A stretch of DNA of 64,000 bases from Paremcibacter congregatus (GCF_006385135.1 NZ_CP041025.1:1953501-2017500), one strand, 5' to 3'; positions 28,395-37,572 are shown, counted from the stretch's first letter. Numbers and translations: made by a program. The notes: generated by a model from the sequence alone, not told the origin.

Positions 28395-28949
28395 TCAGGC
28401 CCCTTCCGGCTTTACGGGAACGAAATCAAGCTTCCCAGACAGCAACGCCGTCAAATCCTGCTGTTCAAAACTTGCCATCTGGCGCAAAATATAAGAAACA
28501 ACCGCTGTCAGGACATCATCGCCCGGGTTTTCTTCCCTGTATATATTCGTCAGCACAGCCTTTTTCAAGGCGTCGCTTTTGTCTTCCGCCTGCAGAGCTG
28601 TTTTATACGCCAGTTTGCGGCCATAGAATGCTTCCGCCATGACCTTGACCTTTTTGCCAACGCTCATATCACCGACGCCGATCTCGCGCAGGGACATATC
28701 CATATTGTCAAACAGAACTTCCTGAATATAGCGAATAAGCAACCCGGCTTCCCTTTTCTTGGGAAATTGTTCTAACCGGTCAATGACCAGCGCCACATGC
28801 AGGATAATCAGATCAAAACGCCCGTCGAGCGTATCGGCAACCTTGTAATCCGCATAAAATGCCGGTTGCCGCGCCTGAGTCACAATGTGGGTGAAGACCT
28901 CATGGGAGAGGTTTCGTATTTTTCTGTTTCGCTTAAATAAGTTCAGCAT
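28395..28949 (-). CDS. Ubiquinol-cytochrome c chaperone (Cbp3-like)
   Basis: 184 residues of the CBP3/ubiquinol-cytochrome c chaperone family, which assists cytochrome b synthesis and bc1 assembly in mitochondria and alphaproteobacteria. Recognised by FYADYKVADTLDGRFDLIILHVALVIDRL (about 32-60) and SLREIGVGDMSVGKKVKVMAEAFYGR, the family core. Its presumed client, cytochrome b, is encoded at 1-891. First gene of the minus-strand lipid/ihfA run; divergent from bamE. Confidence 0.92.
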   Translation of the reverse strand: MLNLFKRNRKIRNLSHEVFTHIVTQARQPAFYADYKVADTLDGRFDLIILHVALVIDRLEQFPKKREAGLLIRYIQEVLFDNMDMSLREIGVGDMSVGKKVKVMAEAFYGRKLAYKTALQAEDKSDALKKAVLTNIYREENPGDDVLTAVVSYILRQMASFEQQDLTALLSGKLDFVPVKPEGA

Positions 28950-29137
28950 TTATGTTCCAAACCACCATATAATGGCCATATTTTCATCTAAAAACCATAT
29001 TCATATCTTAAACATTGACTAGCGCGCAGACTGGTGCCATTTTGTGCTATATTTTCCGTGTGGTATCATGCATATGCGGAAACTGCAATCAAAAGCGACC
29101 TTAACGATAAAGTATAGACGGGCAAGAAATTTTGACT
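28950..29137. promoter_or_regulatory. Divergent promoter region between the Cbp3 gene and bamE
   Basis: 188 bases between outward-facing genes. Plus strand: TTGACT at about 29013 and a TATATT at about 29045 are candidate bamE promoter elements, though their spacing is not ideal. Minus-side AT tracts could serve the chaperone gene. No RNA gene is evident. Confidence 0.35.
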
Positions 29138-29602
29138 ATGAGAAACGTGACAAAATATATCATCCTCCTGACCATGACTGTTACCGTGCTTGGCGGCTGT
29201 ACGTCGCGGAAATTTACACGGGGATACATGGCCGATGAAAAAGTCGTCAGCACCATCCGTCCACAGGTCGATAATCAGGAATCCGTTCAGGAAATGTTGG
29301 GCAGCCCATCGTCCAAGGCTCTGTTCGATAATGAGAACTGGTATTATTTCTCCAAAAAATCAAAACAGTTTGCCTTTCTAAAAGAAGATATCACGGCTAT
29401 TGATATTATCGCCGTGCGCTTTGACAGCGATGGTTATGTTACCGCCGTCAACCGCTATAATATTGACAACCATAATGATATCGATCCTGTTGGCGACAAA
29501 ACCCCGACTCACGGACGCGAACTCAGCTTCATTCAGGAACTGTTTGGCAATATCGGTCGCGTGGGCGCCGGCGGACCATCCAACGTTCAACCTGGCAACT
29601 GA
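29138..29602 (+). CDS. bamE: Outer membrane protein assembly factor BamE
   Basis: Lipoprotein of the BAM complex. 154 residues: signal peptide ending in the lipobox LGGC (about Cys19), then the SmpA/OmlA fold with RPQVDNQESVQEMLGSPSSKALFDNENWYYFSKK. The C-terminal FIQELFGNIGRV is common in alphaproteobacterial BamE. Start at ATG 29138; the TTG two codons before it is less likely. It converges on fliL. Confidence 0.93.
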   Translation: MRNVTKYIILLTMTVTVLGGCTSRKFTRGYMADEKVVSTIRPQVDNQESVQEMLGSPSSKALFDNENWYYFSKKSKQFAFLKEDITAIDIIAVRFDSDGYVTAVNRYNIDNHNDIDPVGDKTPTHGRELSFIQELFGNIGRVGAGGPSNVQPGN

Positions 29603-29615
29603 TGTCTTTTCCTGG

Positions 29616-30110
29616 CTAAAAGTAGCGGGCCTGAACAATCATAACCCGCTTGACCATGTCGTTTTTAAGCACATCGTTACTGAGCTTTTTCACGGTTTCT
29701 TTCAGCCCTGCATAATCAATATTGCGCGGGTTGCCTTCTTTCCCGATCGGCGTAACACTATAATGGCGCAGTAAGGAATCCCGAATTTCCGGCAGGTCTC
29801 GGATCAGCGCCATTTTACTGTCATTATCCTCTACCTCCAGAGAAAAATCGATCTGGGCATTCCCCAGGATACGGTTCTTATGAATCACGGGTAATGTCAC
29901 TCTTTCTACCTTGACAAAATGCGGGTCTTTTTTCGGCTCTTCCTTAACCGGCGGAACAGGTTCCGGCGGATGTTCCCCGCCCCCCATCATGATAAGCGCA
30001 CCAGCGGCACCGCCGCCACCAATAATTAACCCCGCCAACAGACCAATGATCAGAAGTTTCTTGCCGCCCCCGCTTTTTGGAACATCTTCGCCTTTATCTT
30101 CGTCCACCAT
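29616..30110 (-). CDS. fliL: Flagellar basal body-associated protein FliL
   Basis: Inner-membrane protein with a periplasmic stomatin-like domain that associates with stators. About 164 residues: short cytosolic segment, one membrane helix (LLIIGLLAGLIIGGGGAAGALI), Pro-rich periplasmic linker, then the FliL domain ending in MIVQARYF. The ATG at 30110 is favoured by AAAGAGTGAG just upstream; an earlier ATG at 30131 has no ribosome site. It follows thiL and is not near other flagellar genes except motA and motB, which lie 11-14 kb away. Confidence 0.88.
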   Translation of the reverse strand: MVDEDKGEDVPKSGGGKKLLIIGLLAGLIIGGGGAAGALIMMGGGEHPPEPVPPVKEEPKKDPHFVKVERVTLPVIHKNRILGNAQIDFSLEVEDNDSKMALIRDLPEIRDSLLRHYSVTPIGKEGNPRNIDYAGLKETVKKLSNDVLKNDMVKRVMIVQARYF

Positions 30111-30134
30111 AATCTCACTCTTTAACTTCATTTG

Positions 30135-31106
30135 TTAAAAGTGGCGAAATCCCTGATCGTCGGATAACAGGTTATCACCCGTCTCATTCCATATTGCAAT
30201 TTCCGGTGCCGCCGTCATCTGACCAATGCGTGTCAGGGGGAGCGACATATCCCGGGCCAAAGATTGTATCTGGTCTCTGTCTTGCACCGGGGCGGTAAAA
30301 AGCAGTTCATAATCATCGCCGCCATTCCATATCAGCTTTTTATAACGCGGGAAGCTTTCTAAAATCTTACCAGCCTCAGAGGAAACCGGTAATAATTCAG
30401 CTTTCATTGACGCCCCCAGACCGGACAGCTGGCAAATATGACGAATATCACCCGCAAGGCCATCAGAAATATCCATGGTTGCCGAGACCAGACCAAATAA
30501 TTTCTGACCCAGTTCCAGCCGCGGCTGCGGCAGATGATACCGATTAATCAAGTAATCATTATCCGGTGTAATTTCATGGCGCAGAAACTTCAGCCCCAAA
30601 GCGCTATCGCCAAGGGTGCCCGAAACATATATGTCGTCTCCGGCCTTAGCCCCGTTTCGACGCAGAGCCCGACCCGGCGTCACGGCCCCCACGGCGGTGA
30701 TGGACAAAGTCAGGGGCCCCGTCGTTGATACGGTGTCTCCCCCAAGCAACCGGCAGCCAAAGAGCGCCTGATCTTCCGCCAGACCACGAACGAACTGTTT
30801 CACCCACGCTTCCCGGGCCGTCATCTGTTGAGGTAGTGCCAGCGCCAGAAGATAACCAATAGGAGACGCGCCCATTGCCGCCAGATCCGAAAGATTGACC
30901 CGCAGAGCTTTTTGAGCGATCAGATGCGCAGGATCATGGGAGAGAAAATGCACGTCCGCCACTAGGGCATCCTTGGTGAAAACCAAGGCCTGTCCCTCGG
31001 GCGGCGTCAATACAGCAGCATCATCGGTCAGCCCGAAAGCCGGGCTGTGCTTTTCCGCCAAAGGCGCAAAATAATGAGCTATGAGGTCAAATTCGCTCTC
31101 GTGAAT
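30135..31106 (-). CDS. thiL: Thiamine-monophosphate kinase, apparent ATT start
   Basis: Phosphorylates thiamine monophosphate to thiamine diphosphate. About 323 residues with the PurM/ThiL fold: EFDLIAHYFAPLA, GLTDDAAVL, FTKDALVADVHFL, LSDLAAMGASP and MDISDGLAGDI. The start is unusual. A consensus AAGGAGG lies at 31119-31113, six bases before an in-frame ATT at 31106, which gives the usual short ThiL N-terminus. The only nearby conventional start, TTG at 31124, lies upstream of that ribosome site, four bases after the nusB stop, and has none of its own. I therefore favour ATT. Confidence 0.9.
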   Translation of the reverse strand: MHESEFDLIAHYFAPLAEKHSPAFGLTDDAAVLTPPEGQALVFTKDALVADVHFLSHDPAHLIAQKALRVNLSDLAAMGASPIGYLLALALPQQMTAREAWVKQFVRGLAEDQALFGCRLLGGDTVSTTGPLTLSITAVGAVTPGRALRRNGAKAGDDIYVSGTLGDSALGLKFLRHEITPDNDYLINRYHLPQPRLELGQKLFGLVSATMDISDGLAGDIRHICQLSGLGASMKAELLPVSSEAGKILESFPRYKKLIWNGGDDYELLFTAPVQDRDQIQSLARDMSLPLTRIGQMTAAPEIAIWNETGDNLLSDDQGFRHF

Positions 31107-31127
31107 TGTCTTCCTCCTTATCAAGGG

Positions 31128-31610
31128 TTAGCGGCGGATAATTTTCGCCAGCTTGTCGAGTACGCCGTTCACAAATCCCGGCTTGCTGTCATCGAAAAAG
31201 GCTTTCGCCACATCAACATATTCATTAATGATCACTGATGTTGGGACATCAGGTCGGGCCATCAATTCATAAACACCGGCCCGCAGAATGCCGCGCGCCA
31301 CGGGTTCAACCCGTTCCAGAGTCCAGTTTTCGGACAGGGAACTGACGATATGAGCATCAATCTCTTCCAGACGGGCTTCAACACCTTTAACCAGATCAGC
31401 AAAAAAAGCTGTGTCGGCAGAAGCATATTCGTCGCCTTCTATGACCATACCCAGGCGGTGATCCATAAACTCCTCAATCACACTGCGGGCGAAAACGTCA
31501 TTCATTTCCATCTGGTACAATGCCTGTACCGCGCCAAGACGCGACGCACTGCGGGTGCCTGCTGTTTTTTTAGAGGCGGATTTTTGTGAAGACGGGGCCT
31601 TGTCGGTCAT
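31128..31610 (-). CDS. nusB: Transcription antitermination factor NusB
   Basis: RNA-binding protein of the rRNA antitermination complex. 160 residues of all-helical fold: GAVQALYQMEMND, FFADLVKGVEARLEEID, LERVEPVARGILRAGVYELM and VIINEYVDVAKAFFDDSKPGFVNGVLD. The ATG at 31610 shares one base with the ribH stop (TAATG). ribH-nusB-thiL is a conserved order. Confidence 0.95.
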   Translation of the reverse strand: MTDKAPSSQKSASKKTAGTRSASRLGAVQALYQMEMNDVFARSVIEEFMDHRLGMVIEGDEYASADTAFFADLVKGVEARLEEIDAHIVSSLSENWTLERVEPVARGILRAGVYELMARPDVPTSVIINEYVDVAKAFFDDSKPGFVNGVLDKLAKIIRR

Positions 31611-32053
31611 TATGTGGTCAGTCCAAATTTCTGTTTTAATTCGATCATCCGAAGTGCGACTTCTGCAACAAAGCCCCCTTTGTTTCCTTTGTCTACCGAT
31701 GCCCGCGCCCATGCCTGATCACGATTCTCCACGGTCAATACACCGTAACCTATGGCGAGTCTATCTTTGATTGCCAATTCCTGCAAACCGCGGGCACTTT
31801 CACCACACACATAATCATAATGTGACGTTTCACCACGGATCACACATCCCAGTCCAATATAGCCGTCAAACACCTGATCGGAATCTTCTGCAAAGCGTAT
31901 TGCGGCGGGAATCTCAAATGCGCCCGGGACATCCAGACGTTCATATGTCGCGCCCGCCTCTTCCAGAACCGCAACAGCTCCCTTAATCAATTCTTCGGTG
32001 ATATCCTTGTAGTAAGGCGATTCCACAATCAAAATATGCAGAGGTTTAGGCAT
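31610..32053 (-). CDS. ribH: 6,7-dimethyl-8-ribityllumazine synthase
   Basis: Penultimate riboflavin enzyme, condensing the ribityl-pyrimidine with 3,4-dihydroxy-2-butanone 4-phosphate. 147 residues: VPGAFEIPAAIRFAE, GYIGLGCVIRGETSHYDYV and AIGYGVLTVEN are the active-site blocks. AGGATA precedes the ATG. It follows ribBA by 25 bases. Confidence 0.96.
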   Translation of the reverse strand: MPKPLHILIVESPYYKDITEELIKGAVAVLEEAGATYERLDVPGAFEIPAAIRFAEDSDQVFDGYIGLGCVIRGETSHYDYVCGESARGLQELAIKDRLAIGYGVLTVENRDQAWARASVDKGNKGGFVAEVALRMIELKQKFGLTT

Positions 32054-32078
32054 GAATTTATCCTAACTGTTAGCGTTA

Positions 32079-33212
32079 TTATTTTTTAATCAGGCCGATT
32101 TCAATACTGTCATCAAACTTGCGGTGTTCGACAATATTCAGGCCGTAACCTTCTATTCCCACCACATGTTGCTCTGTATTGGACAGCAGGATCAAATCCG
32201 TAACCCCGAGATCAACCAAAATCTGGGCCCCGATTCCATAGTTGCGCAGGAACGTTTCCTGCGACACATTCTTCTTCCCGGTGCGACGGGCAATACTGTC
32301 GGAGACAATGGTTTTCGAGGTTTCACGCAAATACACCAGAACCGCGCATTCTTCATCCCGGAATTCTTCCATCGCCCGATGCAACTGATTGCGCCGCGGC
32401 CCCGTAACACAGAGCAGATCATCAAACAGGTTAAACGGGTGCATCCGCACAGGCACCGGTTGGCCCTGCTTTGGTGTGCCTTTCACCAGGGCAAAATGCT
32501 GGGTATGGTCGTCTTTGACTTCATAAACCTTAAGTTTGAATTCCCCGCCAAACTCAGATTCAATCTCCATCTCATCAATGCAGCCCACCAGATTATCAAC
32601 CCGCCGGCGATAGGCAATCAGGTCGGCGATGGTCGCGACTTTCAGGCCATGTTCCTTGGCGAATTCCACCAGATCCGGCAGGCGCGCCATCGTGCCATCG
32701 TCATTCATGATTTCACAGATCACCCCGGCCGGAATAAGCCCCGCCAGTTGTGCAATGTCCACGGCGGCTTCCGTATGTCCGGCCCGCACCAGAACCCCGC
32801 CCGGACGCGCGACCAAGGGAAACACATGCCCGGGTGTAACGATATCTTTCTTGCTTTTGGTTGGATCCACGGCAACCGACACCGTATGAGACCGGTCTGC
32901 CGCTGAAATGCCGGTGGTTACCCCTTCCCGCGCCTCAATAGAAGTCGTGAAGGCTGTTTCATGACGGGTACGGTTATTCTGTGACATCATGCCGATGTCC
33001 AGCTCCTCGATACGTTCCTGCGTCATGGCCAGACAAATCAAACCACGCCCATATTTGGCCATGAAATTGATCGCATCCGGTGTCGCCATCTGCGCCGGAA
33101 TAATCAGATCCCCCTCATTTTCCCGATCCTCGTCATCGACCAAGATGAACATCCGGCCATTCTTGGCGTCTTCCAGAATATCTTCAATGGGGGACAGGAA
33201 GCTTTGGGGCAT
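32079..33212 (-). CDS. ribB: DHBP synthase with degenerate GTP cyclohydrolase II domain (RibBX-type)
   Basis: Residues 1-205 are an intact 3,4-dihydroxy-2-butanone 4-phosphate synthase: DDEDRENEGDLIIPA, GVTTGISAADRSHTV, TPGHVFPLVARPGGVLVRAGHTEAAVD. The C-terminal part (about 215-377) aligns in order with GTP cyclohydrolase II but lacks its catalytic features: the zinc-binding SECLTGD...RCDCG region reads PFNLFDDLLCVTGPRRN, and the QEGRGIG loop reads RETSKTIV. The family knowledge is that such RibBX proteins keep only the DHBP activity, so a separate ribA is required. In an operon with ribE, ribH and nusB. Confidence 0.93.
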   Translation of the reverse strand: MPQSFLSPIEDILEDAKNGRMFILVDDEDRENEGDLIIPAQMATPDAINFMAKYGRGLICLAMTQERIEELDIGMMSQNNRTRHETAFTTSIEAREGVTTGISAADRSHTVSVAVDPTKSKKDIVTPGHVFPLVARPGGVLVRAGHTEAAVDIAQLAGLIPAGVICEIMNDDGTMARLPDLVEFAKEHGLKVATIADLIAYRRRVDNLVGCIDEMEIESEFGGEFKLKVYEVKDDHTQHFALVKGTPKQGQPVPVRMHPFNLFDDLLCVTGPRRNQLHRAMEEFRDEECAVLVYLRETSKTIVSDSIARRTGKKNVSQETFLRNYGIGAQILVDLGVTDLILLSNTEQHVVGIEGYGLNIVEHRKFDDSIEIGLIKK

Positions 33213-33233
33213 AGCTGGTCTCTTTCGATTAGA

Positions 33234-33842
33234 TTACGCGTTACTAAATTTATTCATCCGGGCCACATAACGGGCCAGAACATCAATTTCCAGGTTCACT
33301 TTATCACCGATTTTCACAACGGAAAATGTTGTTTTTTCCTGGGTATGCGGAATGACATTAATCCCGAATTGTGTGGCGCCATCCTTGTCATCAATCACTT
33401 CATTGACGGTAAGGGAAATTCCGTTAATGGTGACAGACCCCTTTTCCGCGATATAACGGGCAATGGAGGCCGGGACGGAAAACCGCATGCGCAGGCTGTC
33501 GCCTTCTGGTGTGATATCAGTGATCTCGCCGAGACCATCCACATGCCCCGTCACGATATGCCCACCAAGTTCTTCCCCGATTTTCAGGGCCCGCTCAAGG
33601 TTGACTTTCGTGCCGGCTGTCCAGTCCTGAAGATTGGTGCAGGAGAGTGTCTCGGCAGAGGCGTCAACGGCAAACCAGTCTTCGCCCTTATCCACCACCG
33701 TGAGGCAAACCCCGGAACAGGCAATGGACGCCCCAATATCAATGGTCGCGGTATCAAAGGCGGTTTTCAGTATAATACGGCAATCGCCTTGTTGCTCTAT
33801 GCTGTCGACAGCGCCGACATCCGTGATAATTCCGGTAAACAT
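33234..33842 (-). CDS. ribE: Riboflavin synthase alpha subunit
   Basis: Dismutates two lumazine molecules into riboflavin. 202 residues as two tandem lumazine-binding barrels: MFTGIITDVGAV, GASIACSGVCLTVV, GGHIVTGHVDGLGEI in the first and second repeats, and GSVTINGISLTVNEV in the second. The C-terminal NLEIDVLARYVARM is typical. The ATG lies one base after the ribD stop. Confidence 0.96.
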   Translation of the reverse strand: MFTGIITDVGAVDSIEQQGDCRIILKTAFDTATIDIGASIACSGVCLTVVDKGEDWFAVDASAETLSCTNLQDWTAGTKVNLERALKIGEELGGHIVTGHVDGLGEITDITPEGDSLRMRFSVPASIARYIAEKGSVTINGISLTVNEVIDDKDGATQFGINVIPHTQEKTTFSVVKIGDKVNLEIDVLARYVARMNKFSNA

Positions 33843-33843
33843 T

Positions 33844-34950
33844 TCAATGCCCTATCTCAAATTCCTGCCAAGTATCTTTTCCTACCCGGCCCTCTCGAAC
33901 CAGAGTAAACTCCGGCATTTCCGTTAACATTTTCAGTCCGATGGACGGCAGCGCAGGCAGCCCGTCGCCGCCTATTATGCCACAAGATCTGAACCAATAC
34001 AGTCGGTCTACCAGACTTGCCCGGATCAGGGAAGCATTTAGTTGCGCGCCCCCCTCCACCAAAAGCCGGGTTATGCCGACCGTGGATAATTTCTGCATCA
34101 TTTGCATCACATCAACGCGGCCACCCTGATCCGCCTTGCAACCAATAACCCGGACACCGCGTTTCTCAAGTATTGCTGACTTGGCATCCGCCGGTCGGGT
34201 TGTTATCACCCATGTGGGGATGACCGCCGCCGTTTCAACCAGATGACATTCTGGTGGCAGACGGAGTCCGCTATCAACGATGATTCTTACGGGTGATCTT
34301 TGCCCTAATCCCGGCAGACGACAGTCCAGTCCGGGGTCATCCGAGAGAACCGTACCAATGCCCACCATAATGGCATCATTCTGTCCCCGCAGAAGATGCC
34401 CCCGCGCACGCGCCTCCGGTCCGGTGATCCACTTACTTTCCCCTTCTTTTGTCGCAATCCGTCCATCCAGGGATGTCGCGACCTTTAAGGTGACCAGTGG
34501 CTTTTGTTTCATGATGCGGTTGAAGAAGCCCTGGTTAAGACGATTGGCCTCGACCTGGCAGATGCCAAAATCAACCTGAAGGCCGGCTTCTTCAAGAATT
34601 TTAATACCCTGGCCTGCCACCCGTGTGTCGGGGTCCCCCGTCGCGATCACCACCCGGGAGAGGCGCGCCGCGACCAGTCTGTCGGCGCAGGGCGGCGTTT
34701 GCCCATGATGAGCACAGGGTTCTAGACTGACATAGGCCGTTGCCCCAATGGCAGCGTCCCCTGCCTGATTCAGAGCCTGTGTTTCCCCATGCGGACGGCC
34801 ACCTTCCCCCGTATGGCCACGCCCCACCACATGACCCTCAGGACTGACAATCACGCATCCTACAGAAGGATTTGGCCAACAGCGCCCCAAACCGCGCCGG
34901 GCAAGTCCCAGCGCCATCTGCATAAAGTGTCTGTCGGCTTTTTCTGTCAC
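33844..34950 (-). CDS. ribD: Bifunctional riboflavin deaminase/reductase RibD
   Basis: 368 residues: N-terminal zinc deaminase (about 1-145) with NPSVGCVIV, HGETQAL and LEPCAHHGQTPPCADRL, and C-terminal pyrimidine reductase (about 146-368) with KVATSLDGRIATKEGESKWITG and LLVEGGAQLNASLI. The usual HAE motif reads HGE, a tolerated Ala-to-Gly change that leaves the His ligand and catalytic Glu in place. Between nrdR and ribE in the riboflavin run. Confidence 0.95.
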   Translation of the reverse strand: MTEKADRHFMQMALGLARRGLGRCWPNPSVGCVIVSPEGHVVGRGHTGEGGRPHGETQALNQAGDAAIGATAYVSLEPCAHHGQTPPCADRLVAARLSRVVIATGDPDTRVAGQGIKILEEAGLQVDFGICQVEANRLNQGFFNRIMKQKPLVTLKVATSLDGRIATKEGESKWITGPEARARGHLLRGQNDAIMVGIGTVLSDDPGLDCRLPGLGQRSPVRIIVDSGLRLPPECHLVETAAVIPTWVITTRPADAKSAILEKRGVRVIGCKADQGGRVDVMQMMQKLSTVGITRLLVEGGAQLNASLIRASLVDRLYWFRSCGIIGGDGLPALPSIGLKMLTEMPEFTLVREGRVGKDTWQEFEIGH

Positions 34951-34963
34951 ATTTTATTCCGGA

Positions 34964-35425
34964 CTAATCATCATCAATATCAGACAGCTTTCCGACAAAA
35001 GCTTCAAAATCCTTGGCTTCCCGGAAATCCTTATAAACGGAGGCATAGCGCACATAGGCGACCGGATCCATATTCTCCAGCCCTTCCATAATCAACTTGC
35101 CGATCAGTTCGCTCTGGATTTCGGAATCGCCCATACTTTCCAGTTGCCGAACAATGCCGTTGATCAGCAGTTCGATGCGCCCCTCTTCCACATTACGCTT
35201 GCGCAGGGCAAGATTAATCGAACGTTCCAGCTTTTCCCGCTCGAAAGGCACCTTCTTGCCGCTTTTCTTGGCAACCGTCAGTTCACGTAACTGCACCCGT
35301 TCGAAGGTGGTAAAGCGGGCCCCGCAGCCGTTGCAGGAGCGTCTGCGCCGAATGGCAGCATTGTCTTCCGTTGGACGACTGTCTTTAACTTGCGTATCAT
35401 CATTTCCACAAAATGGGCACCGCAT
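34964..35425 (-). CDS. nrdR: Transcriptional repressor NrdR
   Basis: Zinc-ribbon/ATP-cone repressor of ribonucleotide reductase genes. 153 residues: [11 protein letters not shown] and [16 protein letters not shown] form the four-Cys zinc ribbon, and [22 protein letters not shown] lies in the ATP-cone. GGAGGG precedes the ATG. It follows glyA, the usual alphaproteobacterial order. I see no clear NrdR box in this window. Confidence 0.96.
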   Translation of the reverse strand: MRCPFCGNDDTQVKDSRPTEDNAAIRRRRSCNGCGARFTTFERVQLRELTVAKKSGKKVPFEREKLERSINLALRKRNVEEGRIELLINGIVRQLESMGDSEIQSELIGKLIMEGLENMDPVAYVRYASVYKDFREAKDFEAFVGKLSDIDDD

Positions 35426-35451
35426 TACTCTATCCCTCCAAAAGGTTAAGC

Positions 35452-36726
35452 TTAATAGATGGGAAAGTCTTTACACAAGGCAATGACTTTTTCCCGCACG
35501 GAAGCTTCCGCCGCGCTGTTGTCTTCCGGGTTGGCTTTCAGGCCATTGAGGATTTCGATAATGAAGTCCCCGACCAGTTCAAATTCCTTGACCCCGAAGC
35601 CGCGGGTTGTGCCCGCCGGGGTTCCGAGGCGGATACCGGATGTCACCATCGGTTTTTCCGGATCAAACGGAATGCCGTTCTTGTTACAGGTAATGTTGGC
35701 GCGACCAAGACTGTTGTCTGCATCACGGCCTGTCAGACCAAGAGGACGAAGGTCCACCAACATCAAGTGAGTGTCTGTGCCGCCAGAGACAATATCACAG
35801 CCGCCTTCAACAAGGCGAGCCGCCAACGCACGGGCGTTTTCCACTACACGAGCGGCATAGTCGTTAAATTCAGGCTGCAACGCTTCTCCAAAAGCAACCG
35901 CTTTTGCTGCAATTACATGCATCAGCGGTCCACCCTGAAGACCAGGAAAAACAGCAGAATTGAATTTCTTGCCCAGCTCCAGATCATTGGTCAGGATCAT
36001 CCCGCCCCGTGGGCCCCGCAAGGTTTTATGAGTTGTTGTGGTTACAACATGAGCATGTTCCAGCGGGTTGGGATGAGCACCGCCAGCGACGAGGCCCGCG
36101 AAATGCGCCATATCAACCCAGAAGTATGCCCCAACTGAATCGGCGATTTCCCGGAAACGTTTAAAATCAATGAAGCGAGGGTAAGCGGAACCGCCGGCAA
36201 TGATGACTTTGGGCTGATGCTCTTTGGCCAGACGCTCAACTTCGTCAAAGTCGACCATGGCGTCTTCCCGGCTCACGCCATATTGGATGGCGTTGAACCA
36301 TTTGCCGCTCTGGGCGGGTGGAGCCCCATGTGTCAAGTGACCGCCGGCCGCCAGAGACATGCCCAAAATGGTATCCCCCGGCTGCAACAGCGCCAGATTA
36401 ACGGCGCCATTGGCCTGCGCGCCGGAATGAGGCTGCACATTGACATAGGCTGCGTTAAACAGTTTTTTAGCGCGCTCTATCGCCAGGTTTTCAGCGATAT
36501 CGACATACTCACAGCCGCCATAATAGCGACGTCCAGGATAGCCTTCCGCATATTTGTTGGTCAGGACAGACCCCTGCGCTTCCATCACGGCGCGACTGAC
36601 AATATTTTCAGAAGCGATGAGTTCGATATGTTCCTGCTGACGCCCCATTTCCAATGTGATGCTGTTCATCAGATCCGCATCGGTTTCCGCAAGAGGCGCA
36701 TTAAAAAATTTGTTCATATCAGTCAT
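35452..36726 (-). CDS. glyA: Serine hydroxymethyltransferase
   Basis: PLP enzyme interconverting serine and glycine while loading tetrahydrofolate with one-carbon units. 424 residues. [12 protein letters not shown] at the N-terminus, [27 protein letters not shown], and the PLP lysine in [14 protein letters not shown] are all present. AAGGA precedes the ATG. Heads the glyA-nrdR-rib run, 39 bases after rpiB. Confidence 0.97.
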   Translation of the reverse strand: MTDMNKFFNAPLAETDADLMNSITLEMGRQQEHIELIASENIVSRAVMEAQGSVLTNKYAEGYPGRRYYGGCEYVDIAENLAIERAKKLFNAAYVNVQPHSGAQANGAVNLALLQPGDTILGMSLAAGGHLTHGAPPAQSGKWFNAIQYGVSREDAMVDFDEVERLAKEHQPKVIIAGGSAYPRFIDFKRFREIADSVGAYFWVDMAHFAGLVAGGAHPNPLEHAHVVTTTTHKTLRGPRGGMILTNDLELGKKFNSAVFPGLQGGPLMHVIAAKAVAFGEALQPEFNDYAARVVENARALAARLVEGGCDIVSGGTDTHLMLVDLRPLGLTGRDADNSLGRANITCNKNGIPFDPEKPMVTSGIRLGTPAGTTRGFGVKEFELVGDFIIEILNGLKANPEDNSAAEASVREKVIALCKDFPIY

Positions 36727-36765
36727 AAAAGGGTAATCCTTAATTCAACAATAAATGGCTAAAAA

Positions 36766-37200
36766 TCAAGACATCTTGTCTACGCGACGTTGATGCCTTC
36801 CTCCTTCAAATTCAGTGGTGAGAAATGCTTTAAGACAATCAAGGGCCACATCAGGTCCCGTGGTGCGCCCCCCCAGTACAACAACATTGGCATTGTTATG
36901 CTGGCGACAGAGTTCGGCGGTCAGGCGGTCATGGACAAGGGCGGCGCGGATATGTGCGTGACGGTTGGCGGCAATGCTGATGCCAATTCCTGATCCACAA
37001 ACCAGAACGCCGCGTTTGGCCTTTCCATGACCAATTGCATCAGCCATCGCATGGGCAAAATCCGGATAATCCACCGACTCACGACTATGACATCCCAGGT
37101 CAAGCACCTCAAACCCCTGCTCTTCGAGATATTCTTTCAGGCTGACCTTCAGGTCATATCCTCCATGGTCGCCTGCTAACGCTATGACTTCTCTAGACAT
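36766..37200 (-). CDS. rpiB: Ribose-5-phosphate isomerase B
   Basis: Isomerises ribose 5-phosphate and ribulose 5-phosphate. 144 residues: ALAGDHGGYDLK at the N-terminus, YPDFAHAMADAI, and the active-site VCGSGIGISIAANRH with its catalytic Cys. Start at ATG 37200; three codons upstream a GTG is a weaker alternative. Ru5P from this pathway is also the substrate of the DHBP synthase encoded in the same run. Confidence 0.94.
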   Translation of the reverse strand: MSREVIALAGDHGGYDLKVSLKEYLEEQGFEVLDLGCHSRESVDYPDFAHAMADAIGHGKAKRGVLVCGSGIGISIAANRHAHIRAALVHDRLTAELCRQHNNANVVVLGGRTTGPDVALDCLKAFLTTEFEGGRHQRRVDKMS

Positions 37201-37235
37201 AATCAACACCCTATCCTCATGGCCCGGATCGAAAC

Positions 37236-37259
37236 CGGCAGGTTAAAATCTTTCTGCCG
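37236..37259. repeat. Hairpin-forming inverted repeat upstream of rpiB
   Basis: CGGCAG (37236-37241) and CTGCCG (37254-37259) make a six-pair stem with a 12-base loop, 36 bases before the rpiB start and 98 bases after the small hemA-linked gene. Without a clear T-run on the minus strand it is a doubtful terminator; it may be an operator. Confidence 0.3.
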
Positions 37260-37356
37260 TTTAATATCATAGGCGACAGGTTTTTCCTACCATATGTATT
37301 GGGAAAAAGTGCTTTTTTGTACTTATCTTGTGGATAGGGGACGAAAAACCGAAAAT

Positions 37357-37545
37357 TCAACTCTGATCTTTGGCCAGCAAATACTTCAGCTTGCGCACAG
37401 CCACCTGGGTCAGATGAGAGCGCGCGGCGTTGGATGGCCCGACAATCGTGGCTTCCCGTCCGGTCGCTGGATCAACGGCCGTAACCTTCGTGGACGCCCC
37501 CACCTGGATAAATTCGATGATATAACCTTCTGAAGTGCCGCTCAT
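37357..37545 (-). CDS. Small conserved alphaproteobacterial protein (DUF6898-like)
   Basis: 62 residues, beginning YIIEFIQVGASTKVTAVDPATGREATIVGPSNA, a pattern I recall from a short alphaproteobacterial family (DUF6898). Predicted beta strands then a C-terminal helix (LTQVAVRKLKYLLAK). Function unknown; the family is sometimes mislabelled. It lies 27 bases downstream of hemA on the same strand. Confidence 0.75.
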   Translation of the reverse strand: MSGTSEGYIIEFIQVGASTKVTAVDPATGREATIVGPSNAARSHLTQVAVRKLKYLLAKDQS

Positions 37546-37572
37546 TTTCGCGTGTCTCTTTCACTCACCCTT

